From Boothiomyces macroporosus (Eukaryota; Chytridiomycota; Chytridiomycetes; Rhizophydiales; Terramycetaceae), in assembly GCA_027604185.1 (NCBI GenBank), contig JADGKB010000059.1:1-64000 (forward strand): a stretch of 64,000 bases of DNA, given 5' to 3'. Numbering within the stretch: position 1 is the stretch's first letter; the number at the start of each line of letters is the position of its first letter. Below, in pieces: positions 1-11,823 of the stretch. The notes below the pieces were generated by a model. The model was given only the letters and a program-made list of their open reading frames with translations, had not been told where the DNA came from and did not search any database. A program made the position numbers and the translations under genes.

Positions 1-117
1 TGGGTGGGATTTAAAGGAGAGAAATTATACTTTTTTGTTGTACAGTTTTAAATTTGTTCAACTTTGAAACCCCCCAAAAATTTACACTATAAAACATTAA
101 AATTTACTATTAAAAGT

Positions 118-2553
118 TCAAGTCCTTACTCCACAATAATCTTTCCCAAAATAACTTGAATTGGGATTCAGCGGATAAAATGGAATTTCATCCGTGATGT
201 CTATTCGAGTCAACCCTTGAATGGTGAATACAATCAAAGGAATTAAGGCAGCCCCACAGTCCAGTGCCGCAGATAGGATATAGTTGTACCGGTCATACCA
301 TCTGCGATGATATTTCCTGCAATAAACTTGTGAGATCAATACTACAACAATTGTTGAAAGGATAGCATTGGAATATCCTACGCCAACATAAACTGTCGAG
401 ACAAATATGATTGGCCAATTCACGTACTGCAATCCCAAACGAGGAAAGTGTTTTGCCAAGTAAAACGTAATCACAGGCAAGACAGCGCCAGCCAAAACAA
501 ACCAATACAACGCAACATAGGGTGTTTCATTTGTATCGAAAAACTTTTTAGGACCAATTAATCCCCAAATTTTAGTTGCAGAATTCAGCACCAGAGCTTG
601 CTGTCCGGACCAGTCCGTATAACCTCCAGTGCCATGAACTGATTCTCTAATTTGCGGCACATTTTCAATCATGTAGTCCATCGTAATGTAATTGACAATC
701 GCGCCAAGCACACTTCCATATATTTGATAAAAGAATACTTGTTTTGGAGGGAGTTTCATGTAGTAAGCCAGTTTTAGTTGCGCTAGGTAATTCAAACTTT
801 GGTCTAAAGTGGTGGTAGTATACGCTTTGAATGCTGCGTTTGCGATTGGATATCCTGGCTTTAAATAACCCATGACCATTTCAGATATGACATTAAGGCT
901 GATTGACTGATTTGCAACAGCTCGAAGAATACCAACAGGGACGATAAAAACTACTGCCATAGCGATAGACAGCGGGATCACCCAGAAATCTCCTAATAGC
1001 TGGAAATCGGAGGTTGAAACGTTTAATGCAAACATGGAGCATAAAAGCATAACCAAAAGAAAGCCAATGTACCAGACATATGGAACTTTCTCGTACTTTT
1101 CCATCATTTTAGTATGAATATCAGTTACAGAATCTTTCTGCTCCATCCTCTTCCTTAGTCCTTGATAGTAGTGTAGGAAAAAGTGCACAATTACCGAAGT
1201 TAAAGCAGCAAACCCACATCCATATGTAAGAGCAAGATAGATTGAAATCCGCATTGGAGGTGTTTCAGCTGACTGCATTATGAAATCTGTTCTTAAAGAC
1301 GTGCGGGAAAGATTGTAAAATTTTCCATGGTCATCAAACGTAGCAGTGGAATACATTGGGAATTGCTTTGAACCCCAAACGTTCAGATGATAGAGAATTG
1401 GAACCACAATCCATGCAAGCGCAACATTTGACAATAACACATTCATTTGTGCCCAAACTGGAGTGATCATTGGAGAGAATACCGAAATAGAATTCCAGTC
1501 AAATGACAGGCTGAATATTCCACCGCCCATTCTTGACCCCATTTGTGCTAAAATCGGATGTACACTCCGCAAATTGGTACTAGTTCCCCCTGCAAATATA
1601 CAAAGTAAAGAAATACACTGCAATAGTGGCATAAACACCTGAGGGAGGAATTGGTATAAGGACGCGATGAGCAAAAAGAATCCAAATGCTTTTAACCGAA
1701 GTTTTGTGATTTTCTTGTTGAATACACTATGGAAAGTATGTATCAGATTGGCAGGGACCAAATTTTCTGGCCACCAAAATTCAGCTGGATTAATCAATAG
1801 TTTGTGGAACAGTCCTCCAAGCCCAAAACCAAGACACTGTACAGATATGAGAAATAGGATTGCGATTGGATATCCAACGTTGATTCCGCCAGGTCCCCCA
1901 TAAAACAATCTTTGAACAACTAGTAATATTATTCCATATGCCTCTCCTGATGAAGTTGCTGCAATAAAGATCATTGAATGTTCCTTGTAATTGAAAGGTC
2001 CAGGATTCAAATGTGTCCATGATCGAGGGATTTTGGCAAAAAGCAATCCCAATGGATAAGAAAGAATAATAACAGCGATATCTATCATTAATGTCAAATT
2101 ACAGCTAATTGGCACATTATTCAATCTAAAAAAGAAGAACTGAGAACAGAAAGATACAAAAATAATGAGTATGGTTGATATTGTCAGAACTCGGAAAGTA
2201 GAAATGGTCATTTTGGGATCATCGGCAGTAGGAATGGTAGCCGCTACTTCAGGTATACTTGAATTTGCCCCTTTGTTTTCATGATCAGGGCTGTAGTTGT
2301 CAATAAAGTCTTCTGGATCGCTATCAGAAGAATAAGTTTCCAATCCAAAGAAATGCTTTGAACTATTGTTGCTCTGATCAAATATATTCTGCGGTGTTGA
2401 ATCGATCGTTGAATTGGAGTTTACTGGTGATTGCGGACTGTAATTTTGTTTTGTTGGCTGTAATTGATTCATTGCTAATGACAGGTGAATATTTTCGAAT
2501 CTCCCCAGTTCGCCCGGGTCTTTATTTACAGTCTCTAGTGAAATCTTTTCCAT
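118..2553 (-). CDS. OPT-family oligopeptide transporter 1
   Basis: Plasma-membrane proton-coupled oligopeptide transporter of the fungal OPT (Isp4-like) family. A single uninterrupted frame gives 811 residues from the chosen start. The frame stays open 35 codons further up (to 2658), but the ATG at 2553 (MEKISLE) resembles the N-terminus of the neighbouring paralogue, so I prefer it. Visible features are an acidic cytosolic N-terminus with SSDSDPED, the family NPGPF motif just after the first membrane segments, about 14 hydrophobic segments, a GLQYVNWP motif near the end and a short polar tail. It is transcribed away from a second OPT gene starting at 3258, and both share a roughly 700 bp intergenic region. 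No intron is needed. Family is clear; substrate is unknown. Confidence 0.93.
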   Translation of the reverse strand: MEKISLETVNKDPGELGRFENIHLSLAMNQLQPTKQNYSPQSPVNSNSTIDSTPQNIFDQSNNSSKHFFGLETYSSDSDPEDFIDNYSPDHENKGANSSIPEVAATIPTADDPKMTISTFRVLTISTILIIFVSFCSQFFFFRLNNVPISCNLTLMIDIAVIILSYPLGLLFAKIPRSWTHLNPGPFNYKEHSMIFIAATSSGEAYGIILLVVQRLFYGGPGGINVGYPIAILFLISVQCLGFGLGGLFHKLLINPAEFWWPENLVPANLIHTFHSVFNKKITKLRLKAFGFFLLIASLYQFLPQVFMPLLQCISLLCIFAGGTSTNLRSVHPILAQMGSRMGGGIFSLSFDWNSISVFSPMITPVWAQMNVLLSNVALAWIVVPILYHLNVWGSKQFPMYSTATFDDHGKFYNLSRTSLRTDFIMQSAETPPMRISIYLALTYGCGFAALTSVIVHFFLHYYQGLRKRMEQKDSVTDIHTKMMEKYEKVPYVWYIGFLLVMLLCSMFALNVSTSDFQLLGDFWVIPLSIAMAVVFIVPVGILRAVANQSISLNVISEMVMGYLKPGYPIANAAFKAYTTTTLDQSLNYLAQLKLAYYMKLPPKQVFFYQIYGSVLGAIVNYITMDYMIENVPQIRESVHGTGGYTDWSGQQALVLNSATKIWGLIGPKKFFDTNETPYVALYWFVLAGAVLPVITFYLAKHFPRLGLQYVNWPIIFVSTVYVGVGYSNAILSTIVVVLISQVYCRKYHRRWYDRYNYILSAALDCGAALIPLIVFTIQGLTRIDITDEIPFYPLNPNSSYFGKDYCGVRT

Positions 2554-3257
2554 AATAAATGAAAATTCAAAAGGGAGAATGTGATTGTTACATTTGTGGC
2601 GTAGGGCTCTTGAAATACTGCGCATTGACATTTCGGATGAAGGCGCAAGTACCAGCATAGTATATTAAACTAATGACAGGCTATGGCTTTTATTAAATTG
2701 CCGATCGCCTCTGCACCATGGAGCGGATCTGCTTTGATGTGCAAATGATGGATGATTTTCCACAATTCTGATAACGGTGCGGTAAGCCCCCGCCCTACGA
2801 TATCTATTTACACCTGTGAGTAGACCTTTAAATGAACATCAAAGTGATTAATTTAATCACCAATCAAGAGTGATATTCATGAACCAAATACATTGAATTG
2901 ATTTTCAATTCATCATTATTTGATTGGCCAGTCATGCTGTTCTCGCCGACCAGATTGGCAAGCAGCTTGCGAAACCGAGAATGGAATTCGATAGCCAAAA
3001 TCCAAATCCGCAGCTCAAAAGGTCGAATTGACTTTCAACTATAAAATCGATCCCAACTTGCAGAAATTCAACCTTGCCAACATACGATCGGGTTTTCGCT
3101 GCGACTCGATTGGGTTTTCACTGCGAATCCATCAGCGATATTGCAAAATTAACCTTGCTCCTATTTCTTGTTTTACTCTTGTTTTAAGTTTGGTTGGTGT
3201 TTCATCAGTGAGCCATTGAATCAGCTGACCAGAAATTATTTTCCAAAACAAGCAGAA
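2554..3257. other. intergenic region between divergent OPT genes
   Basis: About 700 bp separating the two divergent transporter starts, the longest gap in the first 8 kb. It should hold both promoters. I see no further coding potential, no clear repeat and no motif I can assign; the part at 2940-3130 is slightly GC-richer than its surroundings. Confidence 0.5.
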
Positions 3258-5887
3258 ATGATAGAGGAAAACAGTTTAAACACTGCAGCTGTTGAATTAC
3301 GGAAATCCGAGGATACGATAAATAATTTACCAATCAGTCCGGCAGTCAGTACTCTTGAAAGCGCAATGACCATCAATGAAGACACTCCATATCAAAGAAA
3401 AGAACAATGTCTAATTAAACAAGCATTGGGGAATAAACAACTATTTGAAGGGGAGAATACGAAAAAATCCAATTTTTACGGGATAGAGACATACTCTTCT
3501 GACGATGAATGGGATCCCAATGACAACAAGAGGGACTCTGATTTCTATGGATATGGACCAGAAATTAGTTTTGAAAAAGAAAATTCAACCATCCCCGAAG
3601 TTGCTGTTACAGTGCCTATTGAAGACGATGTGACGATGTTGGCCTTTACTTTTAGAATGCTATTGATCTCCACTGTTGTAGTAGCCACTACCACATCCAC
3701 AGCCAATTTCTTTTTCTTCAAGCTGAACAGAGTCTATTTGGATGGTACTTTATATTAATTCTAGTTTTATCTGTAATCATATGTGCATATTTTATTGGTA
3801 ACGGAATGGCAAAATTACCGAAATCTTGGACTTTGTTAAATCCAGGACCATTTACTCACAAAGAGCACACTCTAATTGCGATTGCTTCTATGGCGGCGAG
3901 CAACAACATTGGAATGAATGTAATTTCATTGCAAAGATTATTTTATGGAAGAGGAAACGATTCTAATTATGTAAATAGTGGTATTGATATCGGAAACTTG
4001 AGCTCTATTCTGTTTCTTATATCTACGCAGTGTATTGGAATTGGCTTGGGTGGAATTCTAAACAAATACTTGGTTTTACCTGCAGCTTTTTGGTGGCCCG
4101 AAACCATCACATCAGCAAATTTAATCCATACTTTCCATAGCACCGTCAGCCATATTATTACAAAATACCGAATGCTGGCCTTCTTTACTGTATTTGGAGT
4201 CGGGTTTGTGTATCAATTCCTTCCGCAATTCTTCATGCCAGTATTACAGTCAATATCAATCTTATGTTTGGCAGCTGGTGGTGCATCAGGAAAGTTTAAT
4301 CCTCCAAATGAACCAATTGTCAAACAGCATTATCGACAGCCTCTTTTAGGGCAAATGGGATCTAGTCAAGGTGGAGGCATTTTGTCATTATCGCTTGATT
4401 GGACTGCAATATCTTTTTTGGATCCACTGGTAACCCCAATTTGGTCTCAAGCAAATGTTCTTTTCTCCAACTACTTTTTGGCCTGGGTTGTAACCCCTAT
4501 ATTATATTTCATGAACACTTGGAATGCTAAAAACTTTCCATTGTATATGCCTGCCAATTTTTACCTTAACGGGACAAAGTACCGTCTTCAACAGTTTCTG
4601 GTGAATAACACCCTTCCTGCTAACGAGGCAGTGCCGCCAATGTGGATACCTCCATATTGGGCAATTTGCTACGGATGTGGTTTTGCAGCCCTTTCATCAG
4701 TAATCGTTCACTATTTGGTTCATTATGCTGCCAACTCTTACAGTGTCTTTTTCCAATCAACTGATGATCTAGCTCAAAAAGATATTCACAGTAGATTGAT
4801 GAAAAGATACGAGCCTATCCCCTTGGTTTGGTATGTCGGATGTACCTTGACTATGCTAATGGTTGGTGTTTACGTTACAACTTTCAACTCTATTGGATTC
4901 CAAATTTCAAGTGATTTTTGGGTTATTCCTTTGGCACTATTTATTGCAATTGTGTTTGCTATACCAACTGGTATTATTAGGTCAATTTCAAATCAAACAA
5001 TCGACCTTTCTATTATTACTGAATTGATCATGGGTGTACTCAAACCAGGATTTCCACTAGCGAATGCAACCTTTACTGTGTTTACTAATGCTGCATTACA
5101 ACAAAGTTTAAGTTGTGCAGCACAAATGAAGCTGGCTTACTACATGAAAGTACCTCCAAAAGCAGTCTTTGTTATGCAGCTTTATGGAACTATCTTGGGA
5201 TGTATAGTCAACTACTTTTCCTTTGACTATATGGTTCGAAATGTGCCTCAAATCTGGAGAGCCACCCATTCAATGTTTAGTACCAATCAATGGAGTGGGA
5301 GATCTGCGACTATTTTGCAAACAGGCTCTGAAATATTTGGTGCGATATCCCCAAGCAGATTTTTCGATGGCAGCAACACTCCATACAGTTTGCTATTCTG
5401 GTTCTTTTTAATCGGTGCTGCACTGCCTTTGGTATTTTACATTGCAGCTAGATTTTTCCCAAGAGCTGGATTGCAATATGTAAATTGGCCAATTATATTC
5501 CAATCTGCAGCTGTAGTTGCTGGCGGGCATGGAAACGCGATTCTTTCAGCAACCCTGGTTGTTATTGGTACTCAATATTTTTTGAGAAAATACAAAAGAA
5601 GCTTTTATGACAAGTATAACTATATCACTGCTGCTGGTTTGGACTGTGCTGCAACTGCAGTACCTATTCTACTCTATCTGCTATCTCAACTGAAGAGGAT
5701 TACAGAAGGTGAAACTCACTATGGATGGGACGATATTTCTGACTTGATCCCATACTATGCTCTGAAACCCAATCCAACTACCTTTGGTCCTGACTACTGC
5801 GGCGGGTTCAAATTCTTTAAAGGGAATCATACGGGCTATTTCAACTCTACCTCAACTAATTATACCAGAGGTCATACTTGGCAGTGA
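3258..5887 (+). CDS. OPT-family oligopeptide transporter 2
   Basis: Second OPT transporter, 869 residues, exons 3258-3744 and 3765-5887. The 20-nt intron (GTAC... TTAATTCTAG) removes an in-frame stop and restores the frame. It shares with the first transporter the tyrosine/serine motif ETYSSD, the phrase TIPEVAVTVP before membrane segment 1, NPGPF, GLQYVNWP and the overall order of hydrophobic segments, so the two arose by duplication. Splicing makes the region before NPGPF about eight residues shorter than in paralogue 1. A one-base frameshift instead of an intron would give a better length match there, but the intron fits the local consensus exactly. The C-terminal tail has N-x-T sites and is longer than in paralogue 1. 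Confidence 0.9.
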
Positions 5888-6045
5888 CCAATTCGAACAA
5901 AGATCCTTTGGTTTTCATCTATTTATACATAATATATCTATTCTATTATATTTCGTAATATATCTATTATATCCTTATTGTCAAGCCTGGATGCCTAATG
6001 AGAAATGCTTTGGAACAGAATTCTTTTTTTTGTTTTCCAATCAAA

Positions 6046-6682
6046 ATGACAAAACCAAAAATCGTAGTATTCATTTCCGGTAGCGGAACCAACCTTCAAG
6101 CTCTCATCGACGCTACAAAATCAGGTGATTTAGAATGCGAAATTGCTCTCGTAGTCTCAAACAAGCCAGGTGCGTATGGCTTAAAGCGAGCTGGTAAATT
6201 CAACTAATCCAGAACAAAACAATATCCCTACCCTAGTAAAGACCCTCAAGCAGTACAAGGACCAGGGGAAAACAAGGCTAGATTATGACATTGATTTGGC
6301 GACAGAAGTTATTGAGAAATTGGAGTGCACACCGTCGCTTATCGTCCTCGCTGGATTCATGCATATCCTTTCTGCTGATTTCCTACAACTATTCCCAAAA
6401 GACAGTGTTATTAATTTGCATCCTGCCTTACCAGGAGCATTCGATGGCGCAAAGGCGATTGAAAGAGCGTTTGAAGCATTCCAAAAAGGAGAAATTGAAC
6501 ATACCGGAGTAATGGTACACCGCTGTATTCCTGAAGTTGATAGAGGAACTGTGATTGTAAAGCAAATATGTCCTATTGAAAAAACTGATACATTAACTGA
6601 CTTGGAAGAAAGGATCCATAAAATTGAACACGAACTGATAGTCCAAGGAACTGGATTGGCGTTAATGATGGCCAACAAGTAA
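6046..6682 (+). CDS. ADE8: phosphoribosylglycinamide formyltransferase
   Basis: Third step of de novo purine synthesis: transfers a formyl group from 10-formyl-THF to GAR. Exons 6046-6193 and 6213-6682 give 205 residues, the usual size of the monofunctional bacterial/fungal/plant enzyme rather than the trifunctional animal protein. Visible are the N-terminal FISGSGTNLQ phosphate-binding loop, the catalytic HPALPGAFDG segment and the HRCIPEVDRG motif with the catalytic Asp. The intron is 19 nt. It ends 27 bp before the stop of the convergent exosome gene. Confidence 0.95.
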
Positions 6683-6709
6683 TAATATATTTCTTTTTAT
6701 TAAATAGTA

Positions 6710-7647
6710 TTAGCGGAATCCAACTGGCTCTACGAGGTCAATTATTCTTCGTTCTTCTTGAGCTAAAAAGCTATCCATTGCAGATATCACCTCCTGCCCT
6801 TTATTTTGGCAATGCTGAGTTAGTGGTATTTACCTGAATCATATTAATCAACAAGCTGGTTTCCAATGATCCTTTTAGCCCTTTTTGTACTCCACAAAGC
6901 TTTCCGTGTTTGTTTACCATTACAGACACGGAGGAATCAGAGCATTGCTCTTCTAATGGCATAGCATCAATTACATGGTTTTTGTCAATCTGGAAAGCAG
7001 TCACAGCAACTGGCACATTTTCTCTTCCCTCAAGAACTTCTGTTTCGTCATCTTCCACTTCAAAATCAAACGCACCATCTGTACTTTCAACCTTTACTTT
7101 GGCAAGACGAGTGTTGTGAATAGCGCCTTTGTTAAAATCATTTACCTCTTACTGCCATAAATATCGCATCAAATACACTGCCGCCATAGTTTAATATCAA
7201 CACATCAATGTTCAGGATCCAGCATACTGATCCAGGAATGATACAGAGCTTATACAAGTCCAATCCTCCCTGCGGACCATTCAGTGTACGATTCAGAATC
7301 TGCGTATATAATATACACATTTCTTCTATCTGACGTTTGTCCAGCACAATTTTAGCAGAAGGTGAACACTCTACTGAACACACAATTCTACCCACATCTG
7401 CTCTGTTTTTCATTGCTTCCTCTTCTTCATCGCGGGTATCCAACTCCTGAATATCTCCAACAGATACTTTGATGCCGACTAATACTTCTGTTCCACCACG
7501 AACTGAAACTCTGCATGAACCTGATGCTTGGTTGATAATCCCGGTTTCTAATTCCAGTTGCCGTGACTCATTCGGCCCTCTTCCATCGTTTCTTATCCCT
7601 GCAGCTATTCCTTTGGAAATGTAGTCCTTTTCTACTTTCGAAATCAT
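6710..7647 (-). CDS. RRP42: exosome core subunit RRP42 (RNase PH-like)
   Basis: Subunit of the nine-protein RNA exosome ring (EXOSC7/Rrp42), acting in 3' RNA processing in nucleus and cytoplasm. Exons on the minus strand: 7647-7146, 7126-6834, 6814-6710; 299 residues. Family features are the NDGRGPNESR start, the ELETG and GSCRVSVRGGTEVLVGIK strand pair, PGSVCWILNIDVLILNYGG and the DAIFMAV helix. Both introns are 19 nt. I use the ATG at 7647 (MISKVEKDYISKGI), which matches the family start; an upstream in-frame ATG at 7668 lies in the gap before the divergent TFIIS gene. Only 32 bp separate the two start codons. Confidence 0.93.
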
Positions 7648-7679
7648 TTCTTTTTTTTCCAAAAACAAAAAAATTCACA

Positions 7680-8607
7680 ATGACATTGGAAGCTAATGAA
7701 ATCCCAATGATCAAGGTTCAAATATCCAAGGCACTGAAAGAGAAGGATTGGAATGTATAGTCTTGCTAACGTAGAATGTTGCAGATCTGCTAACTCAATT
7801 GGAGGATTTTAAAGCCTCGACAGAAACTTTAAAAGTAATTTCGGTGCTAATCAAGTCAACTCGAATTGGAGTATTTGTTACTGACATCAGAAAGCATCCT
7901 GATGTGAGCCAAGATATCAAGGATCAAGCGAAGGCGTTGGTAAACAAATGGAAGCATGATATTGGAAGAACTGTAGAAATCAAGAGACAAGACTCTGTAA
8001 GCTCGCAAGTCTCTACTCCGACATCTCCGGTAGAAAGAAACGTATCAACGGACAACATTAAAGTAAAAAATCTGGGTGACAAGGTTCGCATGAAATGTAC
8101 AGAAATGATTTACGGTGCTTTGGCAACGGGATCTAATGAAGGTAAATAGCTCCTTATCTAGAACCAAAGGACGTTTTAGATATATGCGAAATAATCGAAA
8201 AGACTGTGTTTGGAGAATATGGCGCAACCAATGAGCAATACAAAAAAAGGTTCCGTGCACTGGTATCAAACCTAAGAGATAAGTCTAACCCAACCCTTAA
8301 AGCCAAAGTTGTCACCCGAAAGATTGAACCGCAGGTGTTTGCTTTAATGTCCACAGAAGTATTCTTGTATTAAATCTAGGATATGATGTCGAAAGATCGA
8401 AGAGCTGTAATAGACGAAGCGGCCAAAGAAGCCTTGGAAGAAGCTACTTCTGCGCAGCCAGTTCTTCAAACTACAGACATGTTTAGATGTGGAAGATGCA
8501 AAGAAAGGAAAACTACTTATTACCAGATGCAGACCAGAAGTGCTGATGAACCAATGACAACTTTTGTTACTTGTGTAAATTGTAATAATAGATGGAAGTT
8601 TTGTTGA
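7680..8607 (+). CDS. DST1: transcription elongation factor TFIIS
   Basis: Rescues backtracked RNA polymerase II by stimulating transcript cleavage. Exons 7680-7754, 7775-8141, 8162-8358 and 8380-8607 encode 288 residues. Order: N-terminal LW/TFIIS-N helical domain (about 5-80), serine-rich linker, central domain (about 125-235) and C-terminal zinc ribbon with CGRC and CVNC pairs. The cleavage-inducing acidic pair is present in RSADEP of the ribbon hairpin. Introns are 20, 20 and 21 nt. Divergent from RRP42 with 32 bp between starts. Confidence 0.96.
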
Positions 8608-9080
8608 ATCTGGAAATAAACTTGCTTTTGATCATTACGCCATGTCCCAGCTTGTCTCCACAAAGTTCTTGAAACAGTATAATTAGACTGAACTGCGTGG
8701 AGGGGATGTACTCTCTCCTTGATAAGCACAGGCTTCCTTGAATTTAGCAATTTTGGTTATGTCATTAGGCTCAGTTAGCATAGAGGATATTTTGGGTGGA
8801 GCTTGGAGGTCATATCTGAAACTTGATATACTGTTATAGTGCCTCCCCAGAGCAAAGACTGCGATGAGCTACCTTCAAAAGGCAAGGACTGACGACCAAT
8901 TCTATTGTACTCAATGAATGTCGGTTCCGGCCACCTATTTAGGATGTATTATTTGATTGCCTCCTGTTTGTACAACCAACCTTTTGCAACAGGGGGCAAA
9001 TGCAGTTCCCTGGCGCAATGGTGGCTAATCGAAAAAAAGACTTAAATATTGAAGCCCTTCATTAACCTGATATTCTCATA
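8608..9080. other. intergenic region, nothing assigned
   Basis: About 470 bp between TFIIS and a small predicted gene. It holds only short frames on either strand, none with family similarity or plausible exon chains. I see no repeat or RNA gene. Confidence 0.5.
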
Positions 9081-9371
9081 ATGTCAAAAGTCGACTTGTC
9101 CCTATTCGATGAGCTGATAGCTGATATGCCTGCCACGCTGGCACCACCTAAACAGAAAAGACACAAATACCAACAAAAGAATGACGATTTATACTATCTC
9201 AACGTCAATCCAAATCCAGGAAGGAATTCTTCAAACTGCCCTGTTGTAAAAAGTCCGCTTACAAGATATTCTGCTCATGTATTATATGTCCACTATGAAA
9301 TGGAAGAAATTGAATGTCCAAAGAGTGCACCATTGCCTAAACAGAGGGACAGCGGTGTGTACATGAATTAA
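9081..9371 (+). CDS. small hypothetical protein
   Basis: Single-exon frame of 96 residues starting MSKVDLSLFDEL. It has an amphipathic acidic start, a basic stretch (KQKRHKYQQK) and two tyrosine-rich patches. I do not recognise it. No signal peptide or membrane segment is visible. An A/T-rich run precedes the start by about 25 bp. Plausible because compositional bias resembles neighbouring coding DNA and it sits alone between unrelated genes, but it could be a chance frame. Confidence 0.45.
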   Translation: MSKVDLSLFDELIADMPATLAPPKQKRHKYQQKNDDLYYLNVNPNPGRNSSNCPVVKSPLTRYSAHVLYVHYEMEEIECPKSAPLPKQRDSGVYMN

Positions 9372-9792
9372 TAATATCCTATATATCTCATAATATATTT
9401 AATCTAATGTTTAGCATTTCTATTTTGCTTTGGGTTCTGAACTTTGCCTTGAATCGTAACCGGACGACACTGGTTGCTCGACTCGCATTTCACCCTCAGA
9501 CTACACTTGCAAATCTCTACTAAATATAATCAATTGATTACAAAGGATTGTTCAGCCTGTGCGGTTAGAGTTGATTCGCCGTTTCACAAAGAAATTTAAC
9601 AATCAGTCCATAACAGGCACTGCATTTAGAACCCTCTAACAGGAAGTTTGAAAACAGTCCGATTTGGACTACAACCCCTTCATCAAAAAAAAGTGAGACA
9701 TGGCTAGTCACTTTTTGTTTCATGGTTGCTCTGGCTGTTTGCCCGCATTCGACTATCCAAAAGAAGTCCCAGCCACACTTGTGGTTTTATAA
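9372..9792. other. intergenic region, nothing assigned
   Basis: About 420 bp between two small hypothetical genes. Only short frames and no recognised motif or repeat. Confidence 0.5.
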
Positions 9793-10101
9793 ATGAAGGC
9801 GAGTTGCAACCTTGCTCTAATGGCAGACGGAAAAATTAAAGGACGCTCTTCGAAAAAGCCAAATTTAAGAGTATTTATACCAACAGTAAATTCGCTGGAC
9901 CAGAAAAGTTTAACTACGAATTCGATAGTTAAAAGGAAGAGTTCTGTTGACGGCTATTCTGCAACCACTCCAAAATCAGTTCACACTATTATCAAATCAG
10001 CAGCTCCCGAAAGGCGCTCGATGAACACCATACTCTCGCTAATGGATACGCTGCTGCTGGAAATAAACGGAGACTTGAATGAAAAAGTACTGCCATGCTG
10101 A
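9793..10101 (+). CDS. small basic hypothetical protein
   Basis: Frame of 102 residues; the second Met (at 9820, MADGKIKGRSSKK) is an equally likely start. Basic and Ser/Thr-rich with RSSKKPNLR and VKRKSS, then a hydrophobic/amphipathic C-terminal helix (TILSLMDTLLLEI). No family recognised. It ends 73 bp before the thioesterase gene on the same strand. Moderate confidence because it is short and intronless. Confidence 0.45.
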   Translation: MKASCNLALMADGKIKGRSSKKPNLRVFIPTVNSLDQKSLTTNSIVKRKSSVDGYSATTPKSVHTIIKSAAPERRSMNTILSLMDTLLLEINGDLNEKVLPC

Positions 10102-10174
10102 TTTAATTATATATTACCAAATAATTTAGATATAATAAAAACCCCTTGTCGAGAATTTTTTAACTTTCCTGAAA

Positions 10175-11095
10175 ATGCTAATCACGAGCACTTTGCTTCC
10201 TATTGTTTTTTGGCATGGAATGGGAGACTCTTGCTGCGATGGAATCAGCAGAGTAGAGGGTGAGATTCAATCTTGGTATCCAGGAACTTTTACTTACTCT
10301 GTTAGAATCGGAGATGATAAGGAATCTGACAAGAAAGCGGGGTTTTTCGATAAAATAGATCGACAGGTAGATTGAACTAAGTTAGATTGAATATGTTTGC
10401 CAGGAATTGAGTGCTATCCCAGAGCTAAAGAATGGATTTAACGGGATTGGATTTTCTCAAGGTGGACTATTCTTGAGAGGATTGGTTCAGAAATGCGATT
10501 CCATAAAAATGGTAAATCTGATGACGTTTGGATCTCCTCATGCTGGGGTTGCAGATATTCCTAATTGCGAGGAAGAATCTGCAAACTGTTCGTTAATGCG
10601 ATCAATTGTTAAAACGGGTGTTTATTGGAGCTGGATTCAATCAAGTGTAGTTCAAGCGCAATACTACAAGGACTGGAAAAACCTTGATAAATATCTTGAA
10701 TCCAACATCTTTTTGCCTGATTTGAACCAGGAACTGGAAGATATTAATCCAGATTACACAAACAAAATGAAATCATTGAAGCGGCTGGTTTTGATTAAAT
10801 TTGAGCAAGACCATATGATTGTACCTAAAGAAACGGCGGTAGAAAGCTTATTAATCTAGTGGTTTGGTTTTTACGATGAAAAAGGCCAAGTGGTTGATTT
10901 GAAAAATCAAGAGTGGTACAAATCAAATAAGCTTGGCTTAAAGGACATGGATAGCCAAGGAAAGCTATACTTTGTGTCGCTGCCTGGCGAACATGTAATC
11001 AATATTAATAGCAGATGAAGTTTGACATTCAGGATCTAAAGGCGTTAATTGAAGAATACTTCCTGTCCGTGAATCTTTTAAATATATTTAAATGA
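10175..11095 (+). CDS. PPT1: palmitoyl-protein thioesterase
   Basis: Lysosomal/vacuolar alpha/beta hydrolase that removes palmitate from cysteines. Exons 10175-10366, 10386-10838, 10860-10994, 11015-11095; 286 residues; introns 19, 21 and 20 nt, all phase 0. Diagnostic features are a short hydrophobic start, the oxyanion segment PIVFWHGMGDSCC, nucleophile GFSQGG, TFGSPHAG, the catalytic Asp region (EQDHMIVPKE) and catalytic His in LPGEHMKF. The length matches the PPT1 family. The N-terminal hydrophobic stretch is short for a signal peptide, so an upstream start cannot be excluded. Confidence 0.93.
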
Positions 11096-11823
11096 GACCG
11101 TTGTTTTTGAAGCCGTTGTCTTTCAATTTTGACAGATGATCCCGCCCCACTCACGGCCTCTGACTCACCAAAAAAGACTCAGGGGGTCGGTAGGTAATAG
11201 ATCTACACTGATCTTGATAATGGAATTTCATCCAAATAACTACCACAGTAATTCGCCTAGTATAATGAACACAAGAAGTCATTGTAAACCAATGTTCCTT
11301 AGGATTTCTTCGCTTTGGCTCACTTGTACTTCGCCTTTATCCGAAATGGAAAGGCCCCACATGTTTCTTAATGTGGGGGCAATGTTGGTCATATTTTTCC
11401 GAAGATTGCTGTATCTAAATCGGCTATGGAAATTTCCTTGAAGGCAAGCAAGGTCCTTTTGACTGCAATTACATATTCAAAGCTTTCATCAATCTTTATA
11501 CAGAGCTTCCACACTCAAGTTCATTCACGCCTATATTTGGACCTTTCATGAGCGAATTTCGGAAATCAGCTGCCTTCTGTACCACATAAAAACCCATTCA
11601 TTCAGACGACTGCATCGCATTGAAAGGGTCCAGGTAACTAGATTTAAATCCAAAAAATTATTCGACACGCAATCGCTTTGTACTTTGTGTTGATCGTCCA
11701 TTATATTCAGAGTAATGAATTATGCACGTTTGGTAATGACATCCGTGCGCTTCAGTGCCCCTTCTTGTGTAACCGAGAAGGTTTAAAAGGAGGAAAAATG
11801 AATAATCACCAATTAAATTAATC
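11096..11823. other. intergenic region, nothing assigned
   Basis: About 730 bp upstream of the zinc-finger gene. One frame of about 100 codons (11136-11441) exists but shows no domain, has odd composition and cannot be extended through plausible short introns. It is probably the regulatory region of the transcription factor downstream. Confidence 0.45.

Noticed and set aside
3721..3780. Frameshift in OPT transporter 2 instead of an intron
   Set aside because: A one-base shift would give a good length match to paralogue 1, but the 20-nt GT...TTAATTCTAG segment fits the intron pattern exactly and restores frame, so a pseudogene is not needed.
11136..11441. Frame of about 101 codons upstream of the zinc-finger gene
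   Set aside because: No domain, odd composition, no plausible intron-linked extension; more likely regulatory DNA.
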